Source of the DNA: Muribaculaceae bacterium Zag1
GTDB taxonomy: Bacteria > Bacteroidota > Bacteroidia > Bacteroidales > Muribaculaceae
Direction: 5' to 3'
DNA: 64,000 nt
Assembly (NCBI GenBank): GCA_002633115.1
Contig: NWBJ01000034.1
Coordinates: forward strand, 34,205 to 98,204
Shown: positions 51,932-58,712 of the stretch, one piece after another
How the letters are laid out: every line of letters begins with the position of its first letter
Position numbering within the stretch: position 1 is the stretch's first letter
Position numbers and translations under genes: made by a program
The notes under the pieces: generated by a model
The model's database searches: none
Seen by the model: only the letters and a program-made list of their open reading frames with translations
What the model was told of the DNA's origin: nothing

Positions 51932-52495
51932 TTATTTATTATTAAACCGACACATGGCATCGTCGATGCCGCACAGCACCTCGTCCCTCGCTGCCTCGAC
52001 GGCAACATCGATGCGCGCCGGCAATGCCTCGCGCTGCTCGGGAGTGAAGTGGCCCAGCACATAATCGATCTGGCATCCGCGTGGGAAGTCGTTGCCGATG
52101 CCGAAGCGCAGGCGCGGATAGGCAGCTGTGCCCAGCATCTGGGCTATGCTCTTCAGGCCGTTGTGACCGGCATCGCTTCCGCTGGGCTTGAGGCGTATGG
52201 CTCCGAAGGGCAGGGCGATGTCGTCGACGATTACGAGTATGTTTTCCAATTCGATTCCCTCTTTTTCTTTCCAATACCTCACGGCGTTGCCGCTGAGATT
52301 CATGTAGGTCGAGGGTTTTAGCAGCACCACCTGTTGGTTCTTGACGCGGCCACGGCCCACGTCGCCGTATCTCTCGGTGGTAAAAGAGATATTGGATGCC
52401 TCAGCAAAGGCATCCAATACCATAAATCCTATGTTGTGGCGGGTACCGACGTATTCTTCGCCGATGTTGCCCAAGCCAACAAGCAGATGTTTCAT
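51932..52495 (-). CDS. pth: peptidyl-tRNA hydrolase
   Basis: Releases tRNA from dropped-off peptidyl-tRNA, 187 residues. The catalytic His20 is in [20 protein letters not shown]; other conserved parts are [32 protein letters not shown] (catalytic Asp) and [14 protein letters not shown]. The arrangement rplY-pth on one strand is widespread, and here the L25 gene lies 17 bp upstream, so both use the promoter at 53242-53249. Confidence 0.97.
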   Translation of the reverse strand: MKHLLVGLGNIGEEYVGTRHNIGFMVLDAFAEASNISFTTERYGDVGRGRVKNQQVVLLKPSTYMNLSGNAVRYWKEKEGIELENILVIVDDIALPFGAIRLKPSGSDAGHNGLKSIAQMLGTAAYPRLRFGIGNDFPRGCQIDYVLGHFTPEQREALPARIDVAVEAARDEVLCGIDDAMCRFNNK

Positions 52496-52512
52496 TCTAT
52501 GCGGTCAGTGCA

Positions 52513-53160
52513 TTATTGAGCGGCAGCAGCGGCACCGCGGGCAGCGCGAGTGAGTTGCACGGCGCAAACCACAGCGTTCTTGGCGTTGACGAGCTCGAAG
52601 TCATCGAAGTGGAGGTCGCCAATCTGGAGGGCCTTGCCCAGACCGAGGTTGTCAACGTTGATGACAACGCGCTCAGGGATTTGGGTATAGATAGCTTTAA
52701 CTTTTACCTTCTTCATCGAGAGGGTGAGCTTGCCACCGGCCTTAACGCCCTCGGCGTGGCCTTCGATCTTGACGGGGATCTCGATGGTGACGGGCTTCTT
52801 GTCGTCAACCTCGAGGAAGTCGATGTGGAGGATGGTATCCTTGACAGCCTGGAACTGGATGTCCTTGATGACAGCCATGCGGGTGGTGCCGTCAAATTCG
52901 AGTTCGATAGCGAAGATGTCGGGGGTGTAGATGAGCTTGCGCACAGCCTCCTGGGTAACAGCGAGGTCGGTGGTGATCAGGCCTTTGCCATCGCCGATTT
53001 CCACTATCTTCTGGCCGGGCAGCAGGGTGCCGGTGTAGGGGAGTTCTACAGTGTTGCTTCCGTTGAGTACTACGGGGATCATGCCTTTGGCGCGGAGGGC
53101 CTTAGTGGCTTTCTTGCCAAGGTCGGTGCGAGGCTCGGCGTGGAGCTTGAATGTTTTCAT
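52513..53160 (-). CDS. rplY: 50S ribosomal protein L25 (CTC form)
   Basis: 5S rRNA-binding protein of the large subunit, 215 residues, the long general-stress (Ctc) form with an added C-terminal beta domain. The L25 part contains MKTFKLHAEPRTDLGKKATK, the RNA-binding ALRAKGMIPVVLNGSN, and FEAVKDTILHIDFLEVDDKK-type sequence (here FQAVKDTILHIDFLEV). The second domain is rich in lysine/valine. A long plus-strand ORF covers the same DNA but is an antisense artefact. A leader of about 75 nt carries an 8 bp hairpin (53192-53211). Confidence 0.95.
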   Translation of the reverse strand: MKTFKLHAEPRTDLGKKATKALRAKGMIPVVLNGSNTVELPYTGTLLPGQKIVEIGDGKGLITTDLAVTQEAVRKLIYTPDIFAIELEFDGTTRMAVIKDIQFQAVKDTILHIDFLEVDDKKPVTIEIPVKIEGHAEGVKAGGKLTLSMKKVKVKAIYTQIPERVVINVDNLGLGKALQIGDLHFDDFELVNAKNAVVCAVQLTRAARGAAAAAQ

Positions 53161-53191
53161 TCTTTTAAAAAATTGTTGGTTGTGTTACTAA

Positions 53192-53211
53192 AAATTAAGT
53201 GCTCTTAATTT
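53192..53211 (-). promoter_or_regulatory. hairpin in rplY leader
   Basis: aaattaag (53192-53199) and cttaattt (53204-53211) form an 8 bp stem with loop tgct in the 5' leader. Ribosomal protein leaders often carry such elements for autoregulation; none is known to me for L25 here. Confidence 0.3.
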
Positions 53212-53241
53212 CCCATCACACGGGATGCCTAAAAAGCAGTG

Positions 53242-53249
53242 CAAAGGTA
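53242..53249 (-). promoter_or_regulatory. promoter of rplY-pth
   Basis: Minus-strand TACCTTTG, 82 bp upstream of the rplY ATG. Confidence 0.55.
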
Positions 53250-53323
53250 CGGCTTTTTTCCCACTTGACAAAAAAATCTTGAAGATTTCTGCCATAAAAT
53301 TTGTGTATGTCAAAAATTATCCC

Positions 53324-53331
53324 TAACTTTG
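53324..53331 (+). promoter_or_regulatory. promoter for tRNA-Ser
   Basis: TTTG at 53300-53303, a 20 nt spacer and TAACTTTG at 53324-53331; the tRNA begins 17 nt later. Spacing is identical to the tRNA-Leu promoter. Confidence 0.7.
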
Positions 53332-53347
53332 CACTCGCAAACCACAA

Positions 53348-53432
53348 GGAGAGATGGCAGAGTGGTCGATTGCGGCGGTCTTGAAAACCGTTGAGGGTAA
53401 CACCTCCGGGGGTTCGAATCCCTCTCTCTCCG
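53348..53432 (+). tRNA. tRNA-Ser (anticodon TGA)
   Basis: Class II tRNA of 85 nt. Acceptor GGAGAGA pairs with TCTCTCC (53425-53431), discriminator G at 53432. The anticodon arm GCGGT-CTTGAAA-ACCGT gives anticodon TGA, reading UCA and other UCN codons. Variable arm and GGTTCGAATCC T-arm are present. CCA is not encoded. A terminator follows at 53443-53471. Accessory genes lie next to its 3' end, a common integration target. Confidence 0.95.
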
Positions 53433-53442
53433 CTCTCACAGA

Positions 53443-53471
53443 AAAAGGCTTCCCGATTCGGGAGGCCTTTT
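53443..53471 (+). terminator. terminator of tRNA-Ser
   Basis: aaaaggcttcccg pairs with cgggaggcctttt (one G-U pair), loop att. The T run is short (tttt) but the A-rich 5' side makes it work in both directions, so it may also end the minus-strand YjbQ gene. Confidence 0.8.
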
Positions 53472-53490
53472 GTCGTATATGGTCTATTCT

Positions 53491-53904
53491 TTATTCGCCG
53501 CAGATGGTGGCGATGAGGCGGCGAGCGCCCCCGTAGTCGCGGTGTTCGCAGAGGTAGATGCCTTGCCAGGTGCCGAGGGCGAGGCGCCCGTGGGAGATGG
53601 GGATGGTGAGGCTGGGGCCGAGGATGCTGGCCTTGGCGTGGGCCGGCATATCGTCATCGCCCTCGAGGGTATGCTGATAGTAGGGCTGTCGCTCCGGCAC
53701 GAGATGGTTGAAGATGCTCTCCATGTCGCAGCGCACGTCGGGGTCGGCGTTTTCGTTGATCGTCAGCGATGCCGAGGTGTGCTGTATGAATAGGTTGAGC
53801 AGCCCCACTCGGGGCAGCTCTCCGAGCTGGCTCATCACCTCGCGGGTCACCAGATGGAAGCCGCGCCTGCGCTGCTCAAGCTGTATTTCAATTTGTCTCC
53901 ACAT
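53491..53904 (-). CDS. YjbQ/UPF0047 family protein
   Basis: 137 residues covering the whole UPF0047 fold. Family landmarks are IQHTSASLTINENADPDVRC, HAKASILGPSLTIPISHGRL and LGTWQGIYLCEHRD, with conserved histidines and aspartate/glutamate of the putative metal site. Members complement thiamine-phosphate synthase defects in some bacteria (secondary thiamine-phosphate synthase), but the true substrate is uncertain. It lies between tRNA-Ser and the DUF2442 gene. Confidence 0.92.
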   Translation of the reverse strand: MWRQIEIQLEQRRRGFHLVTREVMSQLGELPRVGLLNLFIQHTSASLTINENADPDVRCDMESIFNHLVPERQPYYQHTLEGDDDMPAHAKASILGPSLTIPISHGRLALGTWQGIYLCEHRDYGGARRLIATICGE

Positions 53905-53910
53905 AAGTCT

Positions 53911-54291
53911 TCATGCGTTATAGATTGCTCTATTGATTTTCTGTTCCACCGTTGGAGATGGGGTAGAATTTCCATTGATGATCCTTTTTAGTTCGCCTAT
54001 GGTTATTCCAGCCTTAATGGCAATGGGTCGCAGGTCCATGCCTCTGTTTTCAAGGAAATAGCGTTGCAAGGGCGATGGCTGCGCATCGGGATATAGAAAG
54101 CTTTCGAAGCTAACGTCTTCATCCAGTTTCCTCCAATGGAATCCATCGAATCCACACTCATACTCGCTGCGTTCGCTCTCCGTAGCCTTCATAAGGCTCG
54201 GATACCACAACAGCGACTGTGAGTAGAGCTTTCCATCAGTTCCTTCTCCCCACAGCATCTCTCCATCAAACCATATCCTGATTATCTTCAT
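53911..54291 (-). CDS. DUF2442-like protein with C-terminal HTH
   Basis: 126 residues starting MKIIRIWFDGEMLWGEGTDG. The first 65 or so residues are a DUF2442 domain (LWYPSLMKATESERSEYECG, DGFHWRKLDEDVSFESFL). The rest resembles a helix-turn-helix: LRPIAIKAGITIGELKRIIN, close to Xre-type antitoxin ends. DUF2442 often pairs with DUF4160 in Bacteroidetes in what look like toxin-antitoxin modules. Its start lies inside the end of the DUF4160 gene (26 nt overlap), so the pair is one unit; the role of either protein is not established. Confidence 0.8.
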   Translation of the reverse strand: MKIIRIWFDGEMLWGEGTDGKLYSQSLLWYPSLMKATESERSEYECGFDGFHWRKLDEDVSFESFLYPDAQPSPLQRYFLENRGMDLRPIAIKAGITIGELKRIINGNSTPSPTVEQKINRAIYNA

Positions 54292-54545
54292 TATCCGCTT
54301 CCTCCTTTCCACCAAATCTAAGATTCCATTCATCGATGATGATTTCTTTGTTGGCCTCAACAAATTTACGAATTCTCTTCAAATCATTTGTCTTAAGGTT
54401 TACTCTATCTCGTTCTTTGATCATTCCGTCTTCGATATCAAATATTACTTTTCCTCCATTACCTTCTACATGAATATGAATAGGCTCATGTTCACGGCTG
54501 AAGAAAAAAGAAGACAAATCCACAGTATCTAAACAATTCTGGCAT
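54266..54545 (-). pseudogene. DUF4160 gene with single-base frameshift
   Basis: DUF4160 proteins normally begin MP-x-(I/L)-x-x-(Y/F)-G, then (F/Y)FF..SNEH. Here ATG at 54545 starts MPELFRYCGFVFFF, while EHEPIHIHVEGNGGKVIFDI lies one frame away. Removing one A from the six-A run at 54504-54509 joins them as VFFFFSREHEP, the expected length. A promoter (54572-54579) sits 27 bp before this ATG, so the longer in-frame alternative start at 54610 is unlikely. The gene is thus broken, phase-variable or affected by a sequencing error. It overlaps the DUF2442 gene. Confidence 0.75.
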
Positions 54546-54571
54546 ATTCTTTGATTTATTAGTTTCCAAGG

Positions 54572-54579
54572 CAAAAGTA
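54572..54579 (-). promoter_or_regulatory. promoter of DUF4160-DUF2442 unit
   Basis: Minus-strand TACTTTTG (TAnnTTTG), 27 bp upstream of the ATG at 54545. Divergent from the promoter at 54634-54641. Confidence 0.5.
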
Positions 54580-54633
54580 CATAAAATTTTTGAGATTTTC
54601 TCAAGGTCATTTCCTATTATTAATAAAAATCAC

Positions 54634-54641
54634 TAACTTTG
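54634..54641 (+). promoter_or_regulatory. promoter of DUF3791-DUF3990-DUF3791 cassette
   Basis: TAACTTTG, 57 bp upstream of the first ATG, so the cassette has its own transcription start within the island. Confidence 0.65.
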
Positions 54642-54698
54642 CGGAGAATCGTTAAGGTAATGAATATAATTCGGTATAATATACTTATTGTATAGAAG

Positions 54699-54956
54699 AT
54701 GGACAAATATATAGAGCGTCAAAATCCAGATGTGGAGAATCGTATGATTTTCGCATCATCGTGCGTGGAAAGTGCAGCGCGAGTGCTCGGCGTACCCGCT
54801 CATGAAATGTATCAAAGGATGAAAGCGGTTGACCTAATCAATGGGTATATTCTCAAACATTACGAAGTATTACATACTGAGAGCCGAGAAAATGTTACCG
54901 AAGACGTAATCGATTGCCTCATGGCATGGGAAAAAAGAAAGGGCCAAGCATCATGA
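54699..54956 (+). CDS. DUF3791 protein, first of cassette
   Basis: 85 residues, mostly alpha-helical. The DUF3791 core is FASSCVESAARVLGVPAHEM and YILKHYEVLHTESRENVTED. DUF3791 proteins are short Bacteroidetes/Firmicutes partners of DUF3990 genes and are suspected antitoxins, without experimental proof known to me. Stop TGA (54954-54956) overlaps the next gene's ATG, giving tight coupling. A second DUF3791 protein follows the DUF3990 gene. Confidence 0.85.
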   Translation: MDKYIERQNPDVENRMIFASSCVESAARVLGVPAHEMYQRMKAVDLINGYILKHYEVLHTESRENVTEDVIDCLMAWEKRKGQAS

Positions 54957-55435
54957 TAGTATACCATGGAGGCACTGACATAATTGAGGAGCCATTGGTG
55001 CATCTGGGAAGACCGAAACTTGATTTCGGGCCTGGGTTTTATGTGACTGCACTTAGAGAGCAAGCTGTCAGTTGGGCGAATAAGATTGCTGATAGACGTG
55101 GCTCCCCAGCTCTGGTCAATAAGTATTATTTTGACCAGAAAGGAGCTATGAGAGAGTTTAAATACATGAGTTTCGGTTCATACGATAGAGAGTGGTTAGA
55201 CTTTGTGGTAAACAACCGCCTTGGAAGAAAAGTTTGGAAGCAATTTGATATAGTAGAAGGTGGAGTTGCTGATGATAGAGTAATTGATACAGTAGAACTT
55301 TACATGGGTGGATATTTAACTGAAGAACAGGCTATAGGGCGTTTGAAATACTATAGCCCAAATCATCAAATTTGTTTTATAAATCAACAAGTCGTGGATT
55401 GTCATCTACGATTTGAAGGGATAATAAATCTATAA
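54953..55435 (+). CDS. DUF3990 protein, putative ADP-ribosyltransferase-like toxin
   Basis: 160 residues from ATG at 54953; an upstream in-frame start at 54914 lies deeper inside the previous gene and is rejected. DUF3990 is thought to have an ART (ADP-ribosyltransferase) fold. Three stretches fit an H-Y-Q/E-type site: VYHGG (His5), FGPGFYVT (Tyr30) and HQICF (Gln139). These assignments are by pattern only. The gene is flanked by two DUF3791 genes with overlapping start/stop codons on both sides (ATGA and TAATG), an arrangement typical of toxins held by antitoxins. Target and NAD use are unknown. Confidence 0.82.
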   Translation: MIVYHGGTDIIEEPLVHLGRPKLDFGPGFYVTALREQAVSWANKIADRRGSPALVNKYYFDQKGAMREFKYMSFGSYDREWLDFVVNNRLGRKVWKQFDIVEGGVADDRVIDTVELYMGGYLTEEQAIGRLKYYSPNHQICFINQQVVDCHLRFEGIINL

Positions 55436-55653
55436 TGGCTAAAGTTATGTTAAGTGATTTGATACTTTGGAATAAAATAGGGAGAATTATAACCCGCGTA
55501 CATGAGACATTGGATATATCCCCTGCTCGAGCCTTTGATTTATTCTATTCTTCAGAAACATGTCAACGTCTCCACAATCCAAATGATTACCTCTACCTGA
55601 TGGGTGACCTGTACATAGTGGATGAGCTAATCATAGAACTAAGAGGTAAATAA
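55435..55653 (+). CDS. DUF3791-like protein, third of cassette
   Basis: 72 residues. The ATG at 55435-55437 shares a base with the DUF3990 stop TAA. The chain MLSDLILWNKIGRIITRVHE, then ISPARAFDLFYSSETC and YLMGDLYIVDELIIELRGK matches the shape of DUF3791: helix, GIS/DISP turn, helix, acidic strand, but differs strongly from the first copy. It may neutralise the DUF3990 protein together with, or instead of, the first. The coding DNA ends next to a decayed phage gene on the other strand. Confidence 0.8.
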   Translation: MAKVMLSDLILWNKIGRIITRVHETLDISPARAFDLFYSSETCQRLHNPNDYLYLMGDLYIVDELIIELRGK

Positions 55654-55659
55654 AAAGGC

Positions 55660-56316
55660 GCCCCATTGTACAATAAGTCCATCGGCATGCCTTTGTAGCG
55701 GGAGAAGAGCCATTCCTCAGTTCGATGAGCGAATCGGTCTGGCTCAAGAAATTTGAGAAGGCGGCTACTGATCTCTTGTCAGTGAGCTCGAGCACTCGGG
55801 CGAGGTCAACTCCCTCGGCATTGAGGTTTTTTGAGGCCGTCGACCAATTCGTCGAGGTTGGTGGTGGGCTTGCCCAGGGCCTGGGCGAGCTGTCCGTTGG
55901 CGTCGCACAGGTTGAGCAAGATGTTTCGTGAGGCGGTGGCGGCTGACGAAGCATCGAACCCGGCGTTGGCGAATTTCAGCACCTGCGGGGTCATGTTGAT
56001 GATGGCATCGTCCTTGAAGCCGAGTTTGGCGAGCTCTATCTGGAGGCCGGTGACCTGGCTGGCTGTGGCCGAGGTGGTGCGCCCCAATTCTTTGGCCTGG
56101 TCGGTGAGGTTTTTTACACCGTCCTTGGTGGTGCCCAGTATGGCGGCGAGCTTGGAGTTGGCCGCGCTGAACTCCATCACCACGTTGGCGAGGTTTTTTT
56201 ATGGCACCAGTCAGTCAGGTTTTTATTTTGTCGGTGAGCTCCTTTATTCTATCTTGAGCCGGCCCGGTATTTATGTCTACCGTGGTGGATATGCGGTCAT
56301 TGGATAAATTTGCCAT
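55660..56316 (-). pseudogene. decayed phage tail tape-measure protein (TP901 type)
   Basis: N-terminal part only of a tape-measure protein, in several frames. MANLSNDRISTTVDINTGPA starts at 56316; a TGA and a frameshift follow; then MEFSAANSKLAAILGTTKDG, LGRTTSATASQVTGLQIELA. About 70 residues usually found between VLKFA and NAGFDASSAATASRNILL are missing. A second frameshift at a six-base homopolymer precedes NLNAEGVDLARVLELTDKRS and SFLIELRN-like end (DSLIELRN). Near 55719 another frame reads EEWLFSRYKGMPMDLLYNGA, possibly a fused fragment of a different gene. Clearly non-functional. Confidence 0.8.
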
Positions 56317-56376
56317 AGGGAGTAATTTTGTTGTAAGCAAAATTACTCCCTATGGCATCATTCGGGAAGGACTGAG

Positions 56377-56658
56377 CTAATCGAAGAGCCAAATAAAAAC
56401 TTTGTTGATGCGGTTATTCCACCTCTCCATAAACGATGTCTTTTGCTCTGGCACATGATTGGTAGCGTAGGTAGATTTCCATGCTAAGACGAGGCCCAGT
56501 GTGATAAAAGGCCCTACTATACAGAAGCCGGCCAGCAACGTAGCCCAAATGGGCAAATCTTGTGACGCTGACACCCAGCAGCCAGCTATCGATAGGATTA
56601 AGTACACCCATAAATAGCCTTTTCTGCCATTCCTAAAAAATATATCCGAAACTCTCAT
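56377..56658 (-). CDS. small membrane protein paired with RHH protein
   Basis: 93 residues with two transmembrane segments (GYLWVYLILSIAGCWVSAS and WATLLAGFCIVGPFITLGLV) and a basic C-terminal amphipathic tail (ERWNNRINKVFIWLFD). I recognise no family. ATG at 56656-56658 overlaps the stop of the RHH gene (56655), so both are made from one message. Membrane protein plus RHH regulator occurs in mobile elements and in some toxin-antitoxin modules; the role here is open. Confidence 0.65.
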   Translation of the reverse strand: MRVSDIFFRNGRKGYLWVYLILSIAGCWVSASQDLPIWATLLAGFCIVGPFITLGLVLAWKSTYATNHVPEQKTSFMERWNNRINKVFIWLFD

Positions 56659-56843
56659 GACATTCCAGCATTAATGTATTGCCTGATCAATTCCGATACG
56701 CTCATCCCATTAGCCTCTGCCTCCTTACGGATGGCCAGAGCCATTTTCTCGGGCATGTAGACGCTGAGGCGAGTCACATAGTTGTCGACTGTGGCCGGTC
56801 GCCCGGCATTTTCGCGGCTTCCGCCGCTGCCTATTCCTCCCAT
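56655..56843 (-). CDS. ribbon-helix-helix DNA-binding protein
   Basis: 62 residues. A glycine-rich start (MGGIGSGGSRENAGRP) is followed by a CopG/Arc-type ribbon-helix-helix: VTRLSVYMPEKMALAIRKEA, then ANGMSVSELIRQYINAG. The strand RLSVYMP would insert in the DNA major groove as a dimer. Such small RHH proteins repress their own operon or act in mobilisation or partition. It has its own promoter at 56870-56877 and the membrane protein gene follows in coupled translation. Confidence 0.78.
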   Translation of the reverse strand: MGGIGSGGSRENAGRPATVDNYVTRLSVYMPEKMALAIRKEAEANGMSVSELIRQYINAGMS

Positions 56844-56869
56844 AGCGGTAACAATTTAATTGGTGTACG

Positions 56870-56877
56870 CAAAGATA
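56870..56877 (-). promoter_or_regulatory. promoter of RHH unit
   Basis: Minus-strand TATCTTTG, 27 bp upstream of the RHH ATG. Confidence 0.5.
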
Positions 56878-57022
56878 AGAATTATTTTTGAATTAAGTAA
56901 TATCTATTGTCGTAGGTCGATGCTCGAGTTTTTCACGCAACTGCCCTCATCGAGAGCGAGGCAAAAATGTGATTACAAAAAATGTAATTACACCAAAGGA
57001 TGACAGATACAAAATTAATTGC

Positions 57023-57030
57023 TAACTTTG
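57023..57030 (+). promoter_or_regulatory. promoter of exported protein gene
   Basis: TAACTTTG, 22 bp upstream of the ATG at 57052; an earlier ATG at 57046 is only 15 bp away. Confidence 0.6.
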
Positions 57031-57051
57031 CAGGCAAAAAGATGAATGATT

Positions 57052-57702
57052 ATGAAGAAATGGATATTCGCATTGCCAATGTTGGCAATTGGGATGTGCG
57101 CTGTGGCGCAGCAATACGGTACGCCGTCGATCGACATAGTGTACCTGCTGTCGGTTGAGCAAAACGATACAGTGTGCCTCGCCGCTGAGCGCCCCAAGGT
57201 AGAGTTTGAAAAAGAAAAGAGATCAATATTCGGCAAAATCAAGGACAAGACCACCGAAGTGGTGGGCAACGCCAAGGATGCCGCCTCTGACAAAGGCTGG
57301 ATCCACACCAAGCCCAGCGACCCAGTGGCAGCACCCGACCCTGAGGAAGTGCACCGCTTGGATTCGATACCACTGGTCACAAAATCATTCAAGGCTACTG
57401 GTGCAAAGTCGACCTGCGTGGGCGAGACCGGCCGAGAATACCTATTGGTGGTGCGCAGCAACCATAGCTACCTGAATCCTCGCGAACTGGTGCAAATCTT
57501 GCCCTTGACAGTAACAGGTGGCAAACGCTGCTATACCTACTCAACCGAGAGCCAAGAGGCGCCATTCCAGTACTGCGCCAAAGTTGAGAAATACGACAGC
57601 AACGGCTCATACCTATGCCGCCTCGGCCTCCCCGCCGGCGAATACGCTGTCACCGTAGCCGACCAGCCCACCCTGGTGCAATTCTTCTCAATCCCAGAAT
57701 AA
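57052..57702 (+). CDS. exported protein of unknown function
   Basis: About 216 residues with a signal peptide (MKKWIFALPMLAIGMCAVAQ). After a polar region (residues about 50-90, KDKTTEVVGNAKDAASDKGW) comes a beta-rich C-terminal half, with YLLVVRSNHSYLNPRELVQI and CRLGLPAGEYAVTVADQPTL. No family is recognised. It converges with the envelope operon on the other strand and shares a bidirectional terminator with it. An alternative ATG lies 2 codons upstream. Confidence 0.7.
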   Translation: MKKWIFALPMLAIGMCAVAQQYGTPSIDIVYLLSVEQNDTVCLAAERPKVEFEKEKRSIFGKIKDKTTEVVGNAKDAASDKGWIHTKPSDPVAAPDPEEVHRLDSIPLVTKSFKATGAKSTCVGETGREYLLVVRSNHSYLNPRELVQILPLTVTGGKRCYTYSTESQEAPFQYCAKVEKYDSNGSYLCRLGLPAGEYAVTVADQPTLVQFFSIPE

Positions 57703-57750
57703 ACAAAAGCCCCATAGGACTCAAATGTCGTATGGGGCTTTTGTTTATTC
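57697..57750. terminator. 20 bp perfect bidirectional terminator
   Basis: gaataaacaaaagccccata (57697-57716) is perfectly complementary to 57731-57750, loop 14 nt. A/T runs flank the GC core, so it can end transcription from both sides. The 5' arm includes the stop codon of the plus-strand gene. Confidence 0.9.
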
Positions 57751-57779
57751 TTGAATTGTGAAGTTTATAGAGTTAGCAA

Positions 57780-58712
57780 TCAGAGTTTGATGTAGATGGT
57801 GTGTTTGTGGGTTTTGCCGTTGAGTTTGATTGAGACGTCGAGGGTGTTGACCTCTTCGGGGAGGCAATCCTCGGTATCGCAAGTGATAAGGAAGGAGCTG
57901 CCTTGGCTGTTGACTTGGATTTGCGAGGCGCTTTCCGAAACCACCTTGGGACGCGAATTTACCTTGAATGGGCGTCCATCCAGCTGGAAATGCAAGAGGT
58001 AGGAATTCTGATCCTTGCATTCCGAGGACATGGAAATTTGGCTGAACAGGGCAGAATACTGGTTGCGCAGACTCTTCACCTTGTTGATGCTTTCGGGATT
58101 GATGAAGTAGCTCTCCAGTTCATCAAGCTGGGTCAGGGCCGAGGTGATGGCGCTCTCCGAATCAACCGATGCCAAGCCATACTCAAGAGTGTTGAGCCGC
58201 GTATCATTGTCTTGCTGTTGCTGCTCAAATTCCCGAATCAGCTGAGCCCTCTCGCTGGCCGAGAAGGGATACTTGGCCGAATAGACGTAACGTTCCTTCT
58301 TGGTCGACTTGTCCTGATACAGTTCCCAGTAAATTTCTTCAATCTTAGCCTCAGAGACATCCTTTAAGAATGGGAGACGAGCAGCGACAATCTTATTGTT
58401 GATGGTGATAGTCTCAGTCGAATTGACCACGCCGTTCTTGTCCTGTTGCACCAGTGAATAGTCATCCTCTGACACCACATTTACAGCCACCGAGCGGATT
58501 ATGCGTTGGCGTATCTCCTCCATCACGCGGGTTTGAGCCTCGGTGAGCGATTCAACGTCGACCGAGACCACCAGATAATCCTCTGAGGCAGAAGTAATCC
58601 ATTCCGGTACCTTCTTGGCGCTCTTTTGCAACACCTTCTTTTGAGGCATAGCCCCGACAGCGACCATCAGGCAAAGTGACAATAGGAGGGTACGTATCAT
58701 TGTTCGCTTCAT
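57780..58712 (-). CDS. LPP20-like exported protein
   Basis: 310 residues. Signal peptide MIRTLLLSLCLMVAVGAMPQ-like region at the start, then KKVPEWITSASEDYLVVSVD, an LPP20-like domain as seen in FlgT/LPP20 family envelope proteins, with LTEAQTRVMEEIRQRIIRSV. The C-terminal part is beta-rich (TLDVSIKLNGKTHKHTIYIK). No enzymatic motif. Its ATG overlaps the upstream gene's stop by 4 nt. Last of the four-gene operon; the terminator at 57697-57750 follows. Role inferred only as envelope-associated. Confidence 0.72.
   Translation of the reverse strand: MKRTMIRTLLLSLCLMVAVGAMPQKKVLQKSAKKVPEWITSASEDYLVVSVDVESLTEAQTRVMEEIRQRIIRSVAVNVVSEDDYSLVQQDKNGVVNSTETITINNKIVAARLPFLKDVSEAKIEEIYWELYQDKSTKKERYVYSAKYPFSASERAQLIREFEQQQQDNDTRLNTLEYGLASVDSESAITSALTQLDELESYFINPESINKVKSLRNQYSALFSQISMSSECKDQNSYLLHFQLDGRPFKVNSRPKVVSESASQIQVNSQGSSFLITCDTEDCLPEEVNTLDVSIKLNGKTHKHTIYIKL

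Noticed and set aside
52516..53208. 230-residue plus-strand ORF opposite rplY
   Set aside because: It is an antisense artefact of codon bias; the L25 protein on the minus strand matches its family end to end.
54546..54610. longer in-frame start for the DUF4160 gene
   Set aside because: It lacks similarity to DUF4160 starts and would overlap the promoter at 54572-54579.
55654..56880. functional prophage
   Set aside because: Only a broken tape-measure fragment and a small RHH/membrane pair are present; no integrase, capsid or terminase genes.
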